Positions 52,303 through 60,461 of a stretch of 64,000 nucleotides of DNA are shown here, one piece after another; the first letter of the stretch is position 1; each line of letters begins with the position of its first letter. The DNA comes from JAHEFT01 sp963766195 (GTDB taxonomy: Bacteria; Pseudomonadota; Gammaproteobacteria; Xanthomonadales; SZUA-36), in assembly GCA_963766195.1 (NCBI GenBank), contig CAVXYY010000018.1, positions 83,003-147,002 of the forward strand, read 5' to 3'. The notes under the pieces are model-generated. The model did not search any database. It had not been told where the DNA came from and was given only the letters and a program-made list of their open reading frames with translations. Made by a program: the position numbers and the translations under genes.

Positions 52303-54629
52303 CCAAAACCTTCCGGCAGCTTCATCCCGAGGTTCTCGAGCAAAAACGCCCAATTGTCGGAGTAATTTGCAATCAGTTTGTCGGTCGGCACCCCAGCGCC
52401 ATGGCCGGCCCGCGTTTCGATCCTGATCAATACGGGGGCGTCGCCAGCCTGGGCTTCCTGCAACGCCGCCGTGTATTTAAAACTGTGTCCGGGAACCACG
52501 CGGTCATCCGTATCGGCAGTAGTCACCATGATGGCCGGATAGACGGTTCCTTCCCTGATATTGTGATAGGGAGAATATTTCAGCAGGGCTGCAAATTCTT
52601 CCGGGTTGTCGGATGAACCGTAATCGTCGGTCCAGAAACGCCCGGCCGTGAAATTATGGAAGCGCAGCATGTCCATCACGCCGACCGCGGGAATGGCCGC
52701 ACCAAACAGGTCCGGCCGCTGGTTGACGACGGCACCTACCAGGAGTCCGCCGTTGCTGCCGCCAAAGATCGCCAGTTTTTCAGGACGGGTGTAGCCCTCG
52801 TTGACCAGGTATTCGGCCGCGGCGATAAAATCGTCGAATACATTTTGCTTGTTGAGCCTGGTGCCGGCCTGGTGCCATTCCTCGCCGTATTCGCCGCCAC
52901 CGCGCAGGTTGGCAACGGCATAAATGCCACCCATGTCCATCCAGGTCACGCGGGTTGTCGAGTAGGAAGGCGTCATCGAGATGTTGAAACCGCCGTAACC
53001 GTAAAGCAGGGTCGGGGTGTTGCCGTCGGGCACAACGTCCTTGCGGTGCGAGATGAACATCGGCACGCGGGTTCCGTCTTTGGAGGTATAAAAAACCTGC
53101 TCCACGGTGTAGTCATCCGGGTTCATTGCAACGTCCGGCGCCCTGAAGACCTCGACCGCACCGGTCGCGACATTCAGCCTGCTGATCGTGTTCGGGTAAA
53201 TGAAGCTGGAGAATGCGAAGAACGTTTCTTCATCATCAAATTTGCCGCCAAAGCCCACGGCGGTTCCGATGCACGGCAAATCGACCGTACCCGTTTGATT
53301 TCCTTCCAGGTCCATTACCTTGACCACCGTTTTCGCGTCCTGCATGTAGCTAGCGATGATCTTTCCGCCCACCAGGTTCACATCATCCAGTACGTCGTCG
53401 GTCTGGGCGATGACTTCACGCCAGTGTTCGCGGGCGGGCTTGTTCGAGTTGATCACGATAAGGCGGTTTCGCGGAGCGCCTTCATTGGTGCGAAAATACA
53501 GGTCATCGCCGATGTTTCCGACCAGGCTGTAGTCATAGTCGAACCCTTCGATAATCATGACCGGTTCGGCCGCAGGATCCGTGAGATCCTGGTGCACGAT
53601 CGAGTAACGGCTATCCGTGCCCACGGAAATCGTTATCACCAGGTGTTTGCCGTCATCTGTGACCGTGCCGCCCATCAGCCAATCCGGTTGATCCGGCCTG
53701 GCGTATACGACCCGGTCCTGGTCCTGTGACGTACCCAGCTCATGGAAATACAACACCATGTTCTTGTTCAGTGACTGGAATTTTTCTTCTTCTTTGGTGG
53801 CCGGAAACCGGCTGTAATAGAATCCGGAACTGTCTCCGGCCCATGAGAGATTGGTGAATTTCAGCCAGTCCAGCTTGTCAGCCAGCTCTTCGCCGCTTTC
53901 GACATTCATCACCTTACCCACGCGCCAGTCCGAACCCCCGTCCTGCACCAGGTAAGCAACGTGCTTGCCGTCCGGGCTGGGGAAGTAAGACGCCAGCGCA
54001 ACCGTGCCGTCTTCCGACCAGGTATTGGGATCGATCAACAGTTCCGGCTCGGCATCCAGGCCGGTCAGGGTGTAAATCACATCCTGATTCTGCAACCCGT
54101 TGTTATGGCTGTAAAAGTACCGGCCGTTTTCCTTGACGGGGAGGGAAAAACGCTCGTAGTTCCAGAGTTCCTTCATCCGTGAGTGAATCGCGGGCCGTTC
54201 CTCGATGGTATCGAGATAGGCGAAAGTCACCTTGTTTTCGGCATCGACCCAACTGGCGACCGCCTCGCTTTCGCGCACGTCGTCTTCAAGCCAGCGGAAG
54301 GGATCGGCCACCTCGGTGCCATGATAGGTGTCGACGTGATCGACCTTGTCTGTTACCGGATAAATCAGCGCGACCGGTATATCTGCTACTTCTGTGACTT
54401 CAATGCTTTCAGAAACCGGTTCAGAGCACGCTGCCAGAAAAAGTGCCGCAAGCAGCGCCAGGAGCAGGCAGTTCCTTCTCGGCTTTCCCGGGCTCAGCCA
54501 GGTGGAGGTTGAAATAGGGGCACTAGCTGCTTCATGGATATCGGTGCATTGGGAGTGGGCCAAAGCCGTCAGGCTTGTCGTTCCCAGACGCGGACTCAGT
54601 GCAATCGCTTTCAGTGAAAGAGTTTTCAT
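52296..54629 (-). CDS. Prolyl oligopeptidase family serine peptidase (S9A), lipoprotein
   Basis: A 777-residue S9A peptidase cutting after proline in short peptides, probably periplasmic. The N-terminal beta-propeller domain (about 95-510) is followed by the alpha/beta hydrolase domain, with catalytic Ser625 in FGGSNGGLLVG, Asp in DTDDRVVPGHSF and His in RAGHGAGV. The lipobox LLALLAALFLAAC comes about 55 residues after the ATG, so there is an unusually long leader before the lipoprotein signal; no other in-frame start is near and a CAGGAAC ribosome site precedes this ATG, so the long form is kept. It is the last gammaproteobacterial gene. Confidence 0.88.
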   Translation of the reverse strand: MKTLSLKAIALSPRLGTTSLTALAHSQCTDIHEAASAPISTSTWLSPGKPRRNCLLLALLAALFLAACSEPVSESIEVTEVADIPVALIYPVTDKVDHVDTYHGTEVADPFRWLEDDVRESEAVASWVDAENKVTFAYLDTIEERPAIHSRMKELWNYERFSLPVKENGRYFYSHNNGLQNQDVIYTLTGLDAEPELLIDPNTWSEDGTVALASYFPSPDGKHVAYLVQDGGSDWRVGKVMNVESGEELADKLDWLKFTNLSWAGDSSGFYYSRFPATKEEEKFQSLNKNMVLYFHELGTSQDQDRVVYARPDQPDWLMGGTVTDDGKHLVITISVGTDSRYSIVHQDLTDPAAEPVMIIEGFDYDYSLVGNIGDDLYFRTNEGAPRNRLIVINSNKPAREHWREVIAQTDDVLDDVNLVGGKIIASYMQDAKTVVKVMDLEGNQTGTVDLPCIGTAVGFGGKFDDEETFFAFSSFIYPNTISRLNVATGAVEVFRAPDVAMNPDDYTVEQVFYTSKDGTRVPMFISHRKDVVPDGNTPTLLYGYGGFNISMTPSYSTTRVTWMDMGGIYAVANLRGGGEYGEEWHQAGTRLNKQNVFDDFIAAAEYLVNEGYTRPEKLAIFGGSNGGLLVGAVVNQRPDLFGAAIPAVGVMDMLRFHNFTAGRFWTDDYGSSDNPEEFAALLKYSPYHNIREGTVYPAIMVTTADTDDRVVPGHSFKYTAALQEAQAGDAPVLIRIETRAGHGAGVPTDKLIANYSDNWAFLLENLGMKLPEGFGQ

Positions 54630-54654
54630 TGGGTGTTCCTGCCTTTTTCAGTAA

Positions 54655-54820
54655 CTACACTAATCGGAAAAATATGCGCCAACAGAAAGCTTTAACCGGA
54701 AATTGAAGGCCGCATTGATGGCCCTCATCCGTTTGGATTTGCACCGATCCATCATGAAACGGCGGCTTACATGATATTGCTGTGGAATCTTGGAGTCGTT
54801 GACGTAGAAAGGAGAAAGAC
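54655..54820. other. Junction between gammaproteobacterial and Bacteroidota DNA
   Basis: After the prolyl oligopeptidase start (54629) base composition falls sharply, and the AT-rich Bacteroidota genes begin at about 54,803. In between I see no integrase, tRNA, insertion sequence or target duplication. The right-hand ORF remnant is open from just after the in-frame stop at 54,800 and has no start, as if cut at its 5' side. This fits an assembly join; the exact break cannot be fixed from this sequence alone. Confidence 0.75.
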
Positions 54821-54988
54821 GCCAACTGGCTCTATGCAGTAAGAGAATTTAGTCAGGAAGACAAAGTAAACTGGATCCTTTCACTGCCCGATGCCAGCGA
54901 ACATTTACTTAAGGAAGGCAGTTTTATTTTTCCGGTAACGCAATGTGTAACGATGATGGTAAAAGTAGGCGAAACAGAAAGTGGCTGA
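54803..54988 (+). pseudogene. Truncated ORF, C-terminal remnant
   Basis: Reading from 54803 gives about 61 residues (including ANWLYAVREFSQEDKV, NWILSLPDASEHLLKEGS and FPVTQCVTMMVKVGETESG) ending in TGA, without a start codon. Codon use is AT-rich like the right-hand side. It is probably the 3' end of a Bacteroidota gene cut off by the junction. I do not recognise the family. Confidence 0.5.
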
Positions 54989-55115
54989 GCCTCTTTTTGA
55001 AAAGAAAGAACTGGAAATAGCATTTGAAAAATGTATTCCTTTTGATTTTGTAAGAAGAAAGGCAAAGGATTTTATTTTATTAAAAGTAGACTGTACAGTG
55101 TACGCTGTACAGTGA
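54981..55115 (+). CDS. Small ORF coupled to the truncated gene
   Basis: A 44-residue frame starting at GTG (54981), overlapping the TGA of the preceding remnant by 8 bases (GTGGCTGA). Visible text: AEPLFEKKELEIAFEKCIPFDFV and RRKAKDFILLKVD. The overlap is typical of translational coupling, but the frame is short, and it could be a broken gene end instead. Unknown function. Confidence 0.35.
   Translation: MAEPLFEKKELEIAFEKCIPFDFVRRKAKDFILLKVDCTVYAVQ
55090..55113. repeat. 24-bp imperfect palindrome
   Basis: ACTGTACAG (55090-55098), TGTACG, CTGTACAGT (55105-55113). Both arms contain the self-complementary CTGTACAG. It overlaps the end of the small ORF. Possible roles are a regulatory site or a hairpin; the single 64-kb window does not decide. 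Confidence 0.4.
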
Positions 55116-55191
55116 AAAAATAGTATTGCCCTTCGTTTACTACTTACATATTATTGTTGTGGCATGTCGGTAGCTATGATTCCATTTGTAT

Positions 55192-55225
55192 AGCAGTACG
55201 TTTACTGTGCTGTTATTTTTTTATC
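55192..55225 (+). terminator. Possible terminator of the truncated Bacteroidota operon
   Basis: AGCAGTA and TACTGTGCT can pair with one bulge around CGTT, followed by TTATTTTTTTA. The space from 55,116 to 55,391 otherwise holds only AT-rich non-coding sequence and the terminator below. Confidence 0.4.
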
Positions 55226-55349
55226 TTACTGATTCCCATTCAATTGCCTCAATGCCTGATGAAAGCCGGTGAATCATTTAAAATAAATACAACTTGAGCT
55301 TATGGGATCAACTGGAAGGTTTAGGTCAGCCATCGTTAGTTGGGATCTG

Positions 55350-55381
55350 AAAAACCCTGGCTCATATTGCATGAACCAGGG
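55350..55381 (-). terminator. Rho-independent terminator of the small-protein operon
   Basis: On the minus strand CCCTGG (55381-55376) pairs with CCAGGG (55360-55355), with ATGA/TCAT extending the stem, and is followed by TTTTT (complement of the AAAAA at 55350-55354). It lies 11 bases after the stop of the gene at 55392. Confidence 0.8.
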
Positions 55382-55391
55382 CAGCATTTAT

Positions 55392-55679
55392 CTAGTCGAC
55401 CAACTCTATCTCAATAGCCGAATGAACACGGATATTTTTATTCAACATTTTTGCCTCTTCAAAAACGGATTCAAGATATTTACCCATTTCCTTTAGTTCA
55501 ACTACCCGTTGCCTGGAAAACAGATCCGGTTTTCCAAAACGTTCTTCGGAGCTCCAGTTACGCAGGTTATGAAAATTAATTTTACTGTGGATCATCTGCA
55601 TAAGCATTTCTCTTATATCTCTTATTTCCACAGTGTCAAATGTACCTTCAATAAGTTTTAATGTTTCAGTCTTTGTCAT
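55392..55679 (-). CDS. Small conserved Bacteroidota protein, paralogue of the gene at 55891
   Basis: A 95-residue protein with no signal or membrane segment: LIEGTFDTVEIRDIREML, then SKINFHNLRNWSSEERFGKPDL and a helical C-terminus. It shares the pattern LIEG.F....E..DI followed by KI.FH and a charged helix with the 80-residue protein at 55,891. I believe this is a conserved Bacteroidota family of unknown function. It overlaps the end of the small membrane protein by 14 bases. Confidence 0.65.
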   Translation of the reverse strand: MTKTETLKLIEGTFDTVEIRDIREMLMQMIHSKINFHNLRNWSSEERFGKPDLFSRQRVVELKEMGKYLESVFEEAKMLNKNIRVHSAIEIELVD

Positions 55680-55863
55680 AGCTATTTTGTTTTTTGTTAT
55701 TATTGATTCCTGGAGTCCAGCACATACCGATTAAGGAGAGCAGGGCCAGGGAAGTAAAAAATTTATTTCCCAGTGCATCTGTTGTTGTATATGAATAAAT
55801 AAATCCCATTACAAAAAGGATGGCACAGACCAATAGCAGGAAATTTTGTTTGAATCGTTGCAT
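55666..55863 (-). CDS. Small two-helix membrane protein
   Basis: A 65-residue protein with two hydrophobic helices (FLLLVCAILFVMGFIYSY and FFTSLALLSLIGMCW) and a short basic tail. It lies between two related soluble proteins and overlaps the downstream one by 14 bases, so they are co-expressed. Unknown function. Confidence 0.6.
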   Translation of the reverse strand: MQRFKQNFLLLVCAILFVMGFIYSYTTTDALGNKFFTSLALLSLIGMCWTPGINNNKKQNSYDKD

Positions 55864-55890
55864 GTTTTATTTTTTAATATTTAGGGAATA

Positions 55891-56133
55891 TCAATTCATC
55901 TGTATAGCGGCGTTGATATTTACTCCGGCCGTCTGGCTCTTCATGTGCTGCCTGAGTTGATCCAGTTCATGCTGCAGACTTTTTATCTTTTTTTCCCTCA
56001 TTTTAATATCTTCCTGGTTATGGTTATTATTAATTTTCTCTTCGTGAAACTTAATCTTTACCGCTACCATTTTTGAAATGATATCAATACTTTCAGCTGG
56101 TGTAAATTTTCCTTCAATTAATGTCAGGTTCAT
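55891..56133 (-). CDS. Small conserved Bacteroidota protein, paralogue of the gene at 55392
   Basis: An 80-residue protein: MNLTLIEGKFTPAESIDIISKM, VKIKFHEEKI and a coiled-coil tail (KKIKSLQHELDQLRQHM). It has the same core pattern as the protein at 55,392. It lies 11 bases after icd on the same strand and could be transcribed with it. Function unknown. Confidence 0.6.
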   Translation of the reverse strand: MNLTLIEGKFTPAESIDIISKMVAVKIKFHEEKINNNHNQEDIKMREKKIKSLQHELDQLRQHMKSQTAGVNINAAIQMN

Positions 56134-56144
56134 GGTTTATCAGT

Positions 56145-57581
56145 TTATTGGCCTTGCCCCAGTGAGAAAGCCGGTTTAGAATCAAATGCATAGAGGTTTT
56201 CTGTCTTTATGCTATCAATATCATTTTTGATTGCATTATCCAGTAACGCCACAATGTGCTCTTTGGTAACAGGATGGCTATTCGCCTGCTTAAAGCGGCA
56301 ACGCCAGTGATCGGTACAGAATGTTTCTTCAAAGCCATCGGGCCATACTTTGATACCCCGGTTAGTGATCATCGATAGTTGAATATCATTATTATCCAGT
56401 TTTTTTATCTTCTCCGCAATTTCATTGGGGTTATTACCAGTCCAGTGTACAAACATATCAACACCTACCAATTCTTTTTTGGCAGCTTTCTTACGCTGAT
56501 AGGCCGGTAACTTGATGGTACTATCTTTTTTATAGACAACTGGTTTAAGTGTTGCTGGTTGCTCATCCAGGTTGGCAATCACTGCCTGTGCAAACTCCTG
56601 AGTGCCTACGCATTTTTTACTGGTACCCTCTTTATAAATATCATTGGTATGTATACCGTCTTCTATCGTCTTTAACCATGCGTTCTGTACTTTTTCTGCA
56701 ACATCAGATTGACCGATATGGCTCAGCATCATAATAGCGCCTTGTAATAAGCCGGATGGGTTGGCTGAATTCTGTCCTGCTCTTTTAGGCGCCGATCCAT
56801 GGATGGCTTCAAACATGGCGCAGGTTTCACCGATATTGGCGGAACCGGCAAGCCCTACTGATCCGGTGATCTGTGCAGCTACATCACTTAACACATCGCC
56901 ATAGAGATTAGGCATTACGATAACATCAAAAGCTTCCGGTGTGTCGGCCATTTTGGCTGCACCTATATCAATGATCCAGTGTTCGTTTTCTATTTCGGGG
57001 TATTCTACTGCAATTTCATCAAAGACCTGGTGAAACAAACCGTCTGTCTGTTTCATAATATTATCCTTGGTGAAGCATGTTACTTTTTTACGACCATGCT
57101 GGCGGGCATATTCAAACGCATAGCGGACGATCTTTTCGCATCCGGGCCGGCTGATGAGTTTAAGACATTGTACCACTTCATCTGTTTGCTGGTGTTCGAT
57201 ACCTGCATACAGATCTTCTTCATTCTCCCGAACAATTACAATATCCATTTCCGGATGTTTTGTTTTGACAAAAGGATGGAGGCTGATACAAGGACGGATA
57301 TTGGCATACAAGCCCAGGAATTTACGGGTTGTAACATTCAGGCTTTTATAACCACCGCCTTGTGGTGTGGTAATCGGTGCTTTTAAAAATACTTTGTTTC
57401 TGCGGATAACATCCCAGCTTTCTTTCGCTATACCGGAGGTATTACCAGCGAGGTAAACTTTCTCTCCTACTTCTATTTCTTCCACTTCAATTCTTGCTCC
57501 GGCAGCCATAATAATCTGCAGGGTGGCGTCCATTATTTCAGGACCGATACCGTCGCCTTTGGCAACTGTGATTTTTTTCAT
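56145..57581 (-). CDS. icd: NADP-dependent isocitrate dehydrogenase
   Basis: Oxidises isocitrate to 2-oxoglutarate in the TCA cycle. The 478 residues start ITVAKGDGIGPEIMDATL, contain TPQGGGYKSLNVTTRKFLGLYANIRP, the active-site region NRENEEDLYAG-like text (VIVRENEEDLYAGIE), PNLYGDVLSDVAAQITGSVGLAGSANIGE and GSAPKRAGQNSANPSGLL. A C-terminal extension of about 130 residues (from KKAAKKELVGVDMFVHWTGNNPNEIAEKI) is typical of the long NADP-type enzyme of Bacteroidota and Thermus. Expressed divergently from a LysR gene. Confidence 0.93.
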   Translation of the reverse strand: MKKITVAKGDGIGPEIMDATLQIIMAAGARIEVEEIEVGEKVYLAGNTSGIAKESWDVIRRNKVFLKAPITTPQGGGYKSLNVTTRKFLGLYANIRPCISLHPFVKTKHPEMDIVIVRENEEDLYAGIEHQQTDEVVQCLKLISRPGCEKIVRYAFEYARQHGRKKVTCFTKDNIMKQTDGLFHQVFDEIAVEYPEIENEHWIIDIGAAKMADTPEAFDVIVMPNLYGDVLSDVAAQITGSVGLAGSANIGETCAMFEAIHGSAPKRAGQNSANPSGLLQGAIMMLSHIGQSDVAEKVQNAWLKTIEDGIHTNDIYKEGTSKKCVGTQEFAQAVIANLDEQPATLKPVVYKKDSTIKLPAYQRKKAAKKELVGVDMFVHWTGNNPNEIAEKIKKLDNNDIQLSMITNRGIKVWPDGFEETFCTDHWRCRFKQANSHPVTKEHIVALLDNAIKNDIDSIKTENLYAFDSKPAFSLGQGQ

Positions 57582-57672
57582 ACTGTTTGTTTTTTGTTTT
57601 ACGGGGCAAAAATGAATGTTTTAATCCATAAGCTTTTATTTAACTTTGCTATGGTTATTATAAAAATTATTT

Positions 57673-58596
57673 ATGGATTATACCCTACACCAGTTACGCA
57701 TCTTTCTGAAAATAGCCGAAACAGAAAGTATTACGAAGGCTGCGGAGGAATTACATCTTACCCAGCCGGCTGTTTCCATTCAGCTAAAAAACTTACAAGA
57801 TCAGTTTGATATCCCCTTAACAGAAGTAGTAAGTAAAAAACTTTACCTGACCGATTTCGGTAAAGAGATTGCACAGTCAGCAGAGTTGGTGCTTAATGAA
57901 GTTTATGCGATAAACTATAAAACACAGCTTTACCGGCAACAGTTATCTGGCCGATTAAAACTATCTGTTGTTTCTACAGGTAAATATGTAATCCCCTATT
58001 TCCTTTCCGGATTCTTAAAACAACATCCTACAGTAGAATTGCAGATGGATGTAACCAATAAAGCCCGGGTGGTAGAAAGTCTTGAAAAAAATGAAGTTGA
58101 TTTTTCACTTGTTTCTGTACTGCCCCAAAAATTAAGGATACAAAAAATTGAATTGATGGAGAATAAAATCTTCCTCATAGCAAATGCAGACAGTAAAATA
58201 CCGGATAAAAAAATTACTTTGAGAATGCTTGAATCCCTGCCACTGATCTTCCGTGAACAGGGCTCGGCTACCCGCAATGCCATGGAAAATTATTTACATA
58301 AAAATCAGTTAAGCGTTGAAAAAAAAATCGAGTTGTCTTCCAATGAAGCTGTTAAACAGGCTTTACTGGCAGGATTAGGTTATTCAATTATGCCGTTGAT
58401 TGGCATAAAAAACGAACTGGGCAATAAACAATTACAAATAGTTCCTTTAAAAGGGTTGCCCATTAAAACCGCATGGAACATAATATCACTTCTTGACAAA
58501 AAAATGTCGCCGGTAGCAAATGCTTTTATGAAGTATTTAGCTAAAGAAAAAGATCAGATTATCAGCCGTCAATTTAACTGGTTGAAAAATTATTGA
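57673..58596 (+). CDS. LysR-family transcriptional regulator
   Basis: A 307-residue regulator with an N-terminal helix-turn-helix (LHQLRIFLKIAETESITKAAEELHLTQPAVSIQLKNLQDQF) and an effector domain of the CbbR/CysB-like type (GRLKLSVVSTGKYVIPYFLSGFLKQHP). It starts 91 bases from icd in the opposite direction, so icd is a possible target. The effector is unknown. Confidence 0.88.
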   Translation: MDYTLHQLRIFLKIAETESITKAAEELHLTQPAVSIQLKNLQDQFDIPLTEVVSKKLYLTDFGKEIAQSAELVLNEVYAINYKTQLYRQQLSGRLKLSVVSTGKYVIPYFLSGFLKQHPTVELQMDVTNKARVVESLEKNEVDFSLVSVLPQKLRIQKIELMENKIFLIANADSKIPDKKITLRMLESLPLIFREQGSATRNAMENYLHKNQLSVEKKIELSSNEAVKQALLAGLGYSIMPLIGIKNELGNKQLQIVPLKGLPIKTAWNIISLLDKKMSPVANAFMKYLAKEKDQIISRQFNWLKNY

Positions 58597-58641
58597 ATCA
58601 TGATTATGTAGAAAAGTACTTTTTGTATAGGGGAAGGTTTT

Positions 58642-59376
58642 TTATAACTCATGTTGAGATGAGAAATTTTCCCGATCGATCTCTTCATTGATCAGCCAGT
58701 ATTCCAGTTCTTCTTTCTGCACCGATAACCAGGGTATCCATTGCTGTTGGTTCCGGTAATACACTTCGGTAGCATCTTTTCCTGCAAATAATTTGTAATC
58801 AAATTTAGCATCTGCTGTACTGAGATAACCGGTATAATAATAATCCAGTTGCTGCTGTAGTGCATAGCCGATCTTTAACAACACCAGGTATTTACCCAAT
58901 TGCTGTTTTGCATAATCGGGATGATAATAATTCAATATTCCCGCCATCGTTTTCTCTCCCAAATCAAAAAAACCAGCGGCAATCAGTTTACCTTCTTCCC
59001 GTATAGTAATACAATGCGTATCATAAATGCTGTTCGTTGTTTCGCCCAGCAAACTATCCTGCAAGGTTTCGCTCAGTTCAAAGTCCATGGCTACTTTATA
59101 TAATTGATAAAGCTCTTCCAATTCTTCCGTAATATTTCCCTCTACAAAATCAACTGTATATTTTTTATTGGCGGTTAATAGTTGCTGTTGTTTTTTAGTA
59201 GCTTTGTATTTTGATAACGCCAGACGCAGCCAGAATACAGGCAGGAGGCGGTTATCTTTCAGAATTACATCTGTGGTAAAGATCATCTGCTGCATGCGGT
59301 ACCAGCCATTGGCGAGGTAGTCGTCCAGTTTTTTACCCGCTAATTGTTCGGGATAATGTATGTCATAATATACCAT
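58642..59376 (-). CDS. Arginyl-tRNA-protein transferase-like GNAT protein
   Basis: A 244-residue protein. The C-terminal part (GYLSTADAKFDYKLFAGKDATEVYY) resembles the KMxYK... region of arginyl/leucyl-tRNA-protein transferases, and AAGFFDLGEKTMAGILNYYHPDYAKQQLGKYLVLLKIGYAL is GNAT-like. The N-terminal cysteine pattern of classical ATE1 is not seen, so it may act on another substrate. Name rests on motif memory. Confidence 0.6.
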   Translation of the reverse strand: MVYYDIHYPEQLAGKKLDDYLANGWYRMQQMIFTTDVILKDNRLLPVFWLRLALSKYKATKKQQQLLTANKKYTVDFVEGNITEELEELYQLYKVAMDFELSETLQDSLLGETTNSIYDTHCITIREEGKLIAAGFFDLGEKTMAGILNYYHPDYAKQQLGKYLVLLKIGYALQQQLDYYYTGYLSTADAKFDYKLFAGKDATEVYYRNQQQWIPWLSVQKEELEYWLINEEIDRENFSSQHEL

Positions 59377-59405
59377 TGAGCGGCAAGATAAAGAAGACAG
59401 TTAGT

Positions 59406-60461
59406 TTATCCAGCTAAAAAAGTAATAGTAAATTCTGCAAAATCTCCTTCCTCGGATTCTGCTTTTAGTTCGCCCTGGTGTGCTTTAATAATATCATGGC
59501 TTAAAGACAGACCAAGCCCGGTTCCTTCCCCGGTAGGTTTGGTGGTAAAAAACGGCTGATAAATTTTATCCAGGTATTTTGGTGCAATACCTAATCCATT
59601 ATCCCTGATTTTTACTTTTATAGCAGCGCCTTCTTTATATGTACTCACCGTTATTACTGGCTCATACCCTGGTTTATTTAATTTCGTCTTTTCACCTACA
59701 GAATAAAAGGCATTATTAAACAGATTCATAAGTACATGCCCCACATCCTGCGGCACTATGCTTATTTTATCAAGAAGCGGGTCTAAAGCGGTGGTAAGGG
59801 CCACATTAAATAATTTATGCTTTGTCCGGAAGCTATGATAGCTCAACTTTAAATATTCTTCGGCTAAAAAATTAATATCTGTAAGCTCTTTAATACCACT
59901 GCTGCTCCGGGCATGCTGCAGCATATTTTTTACAATGTTTTCTGCCCGTTTACCATGCCCGATTATTTTATGCAGGTTTTGAATAACATCATCTAACAAC
60001 AAATTAACTTCCTCATTGTCTTTATCTGTCAATGTTTTGTTTGTCAATATGTCTTTCATTTCAACTAACAACTCCGTATTTATTTCAGAAAAATTATTTA
60101 CAAAATTTAACGGGTTTTGTATTTCATGTGCAATACCAGAAACCACTTCTCCGAGAGAAGCCATCTTTTCTTTTTGCACCAGTTGTAACTGGCTCGATTT
60201 AAGATCTGTTAACGCCAGCTGAAGACTTTCTTTTTGTTGCAGCAATTCTACCGTTCTTTCCTTAACCCTGTCTTCGAGTAAACTATTTTGCACTTTCAGT
60301 TCCTGCTGCTGTTGCTCATGAATGGCCTGCAAATCTTTATGGTATTGTAACTTCTTACGCTGGTTGGTGATGAACGCAATTAAAAAACTGCTGAACAAAA
60401 CTACCATGGCAGAAATGCCAATAATTACCCTAGACTGTATACTGATGTCGAGCAGGTGCAT
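59406..60461 (-). CDS. Sensor histidine kinase
   Basis: A 351-residue kinase with one N-terminal membrane helix (VIIGISAMVVLFSSFLIAFI), a coiled coil (residues 40-100), the phosphoacceptor His112 in SGIAHEIQNPLNFVNNF, and the HATPase domain (NLFNNAFYSVGEK, RDNGLGIAPKY, GTGLGLSLSHDIIKAHQG). It has no sensory domain of its own; the overlapping 7TM protein upstream could supply it. No response regulator gene is adjacent. Confidence 0.9.
   Translation of the reverse strand: MHLLDISIQSRVIIGISAMVVLFSSFLIAFITNQRKKLQYHKDLQAIHEQQQQELKVQNSLLEDRVKERTVELLQQKESLQLALTDLKSSQLQLVQKEKMASLGEVVSGIAHEIQNPLNFVNNFSEINTELLVEMKDILTNKTLTDKDNEEVNLLLDDVIQNLHKIIGHGKRAENIVKNMLQHARSSSGIKELTDINFLAEEYLKLSYHSFRTKHKLFNVALTTALDPLLDKISIVPQDVGHVLMNLFNNAFYSVGEKTKLNKPGYEPVITVSTYKEGAAIKVKIRDNGLGIAPKYLDKIYQPFFTTKPTGEGTGLGLSLSHDIIKAHQGELKAESEEGDFAEFTITFLAG

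Noticed and set aside
52656..53729. 357-residue plus-strand frame opposite the prolyl oligopeptidase
   Set aside because: Antisense to a conserved peptidase domain; no ribosome site and His/Arg/Val-rich composition typical of a shadow frame.
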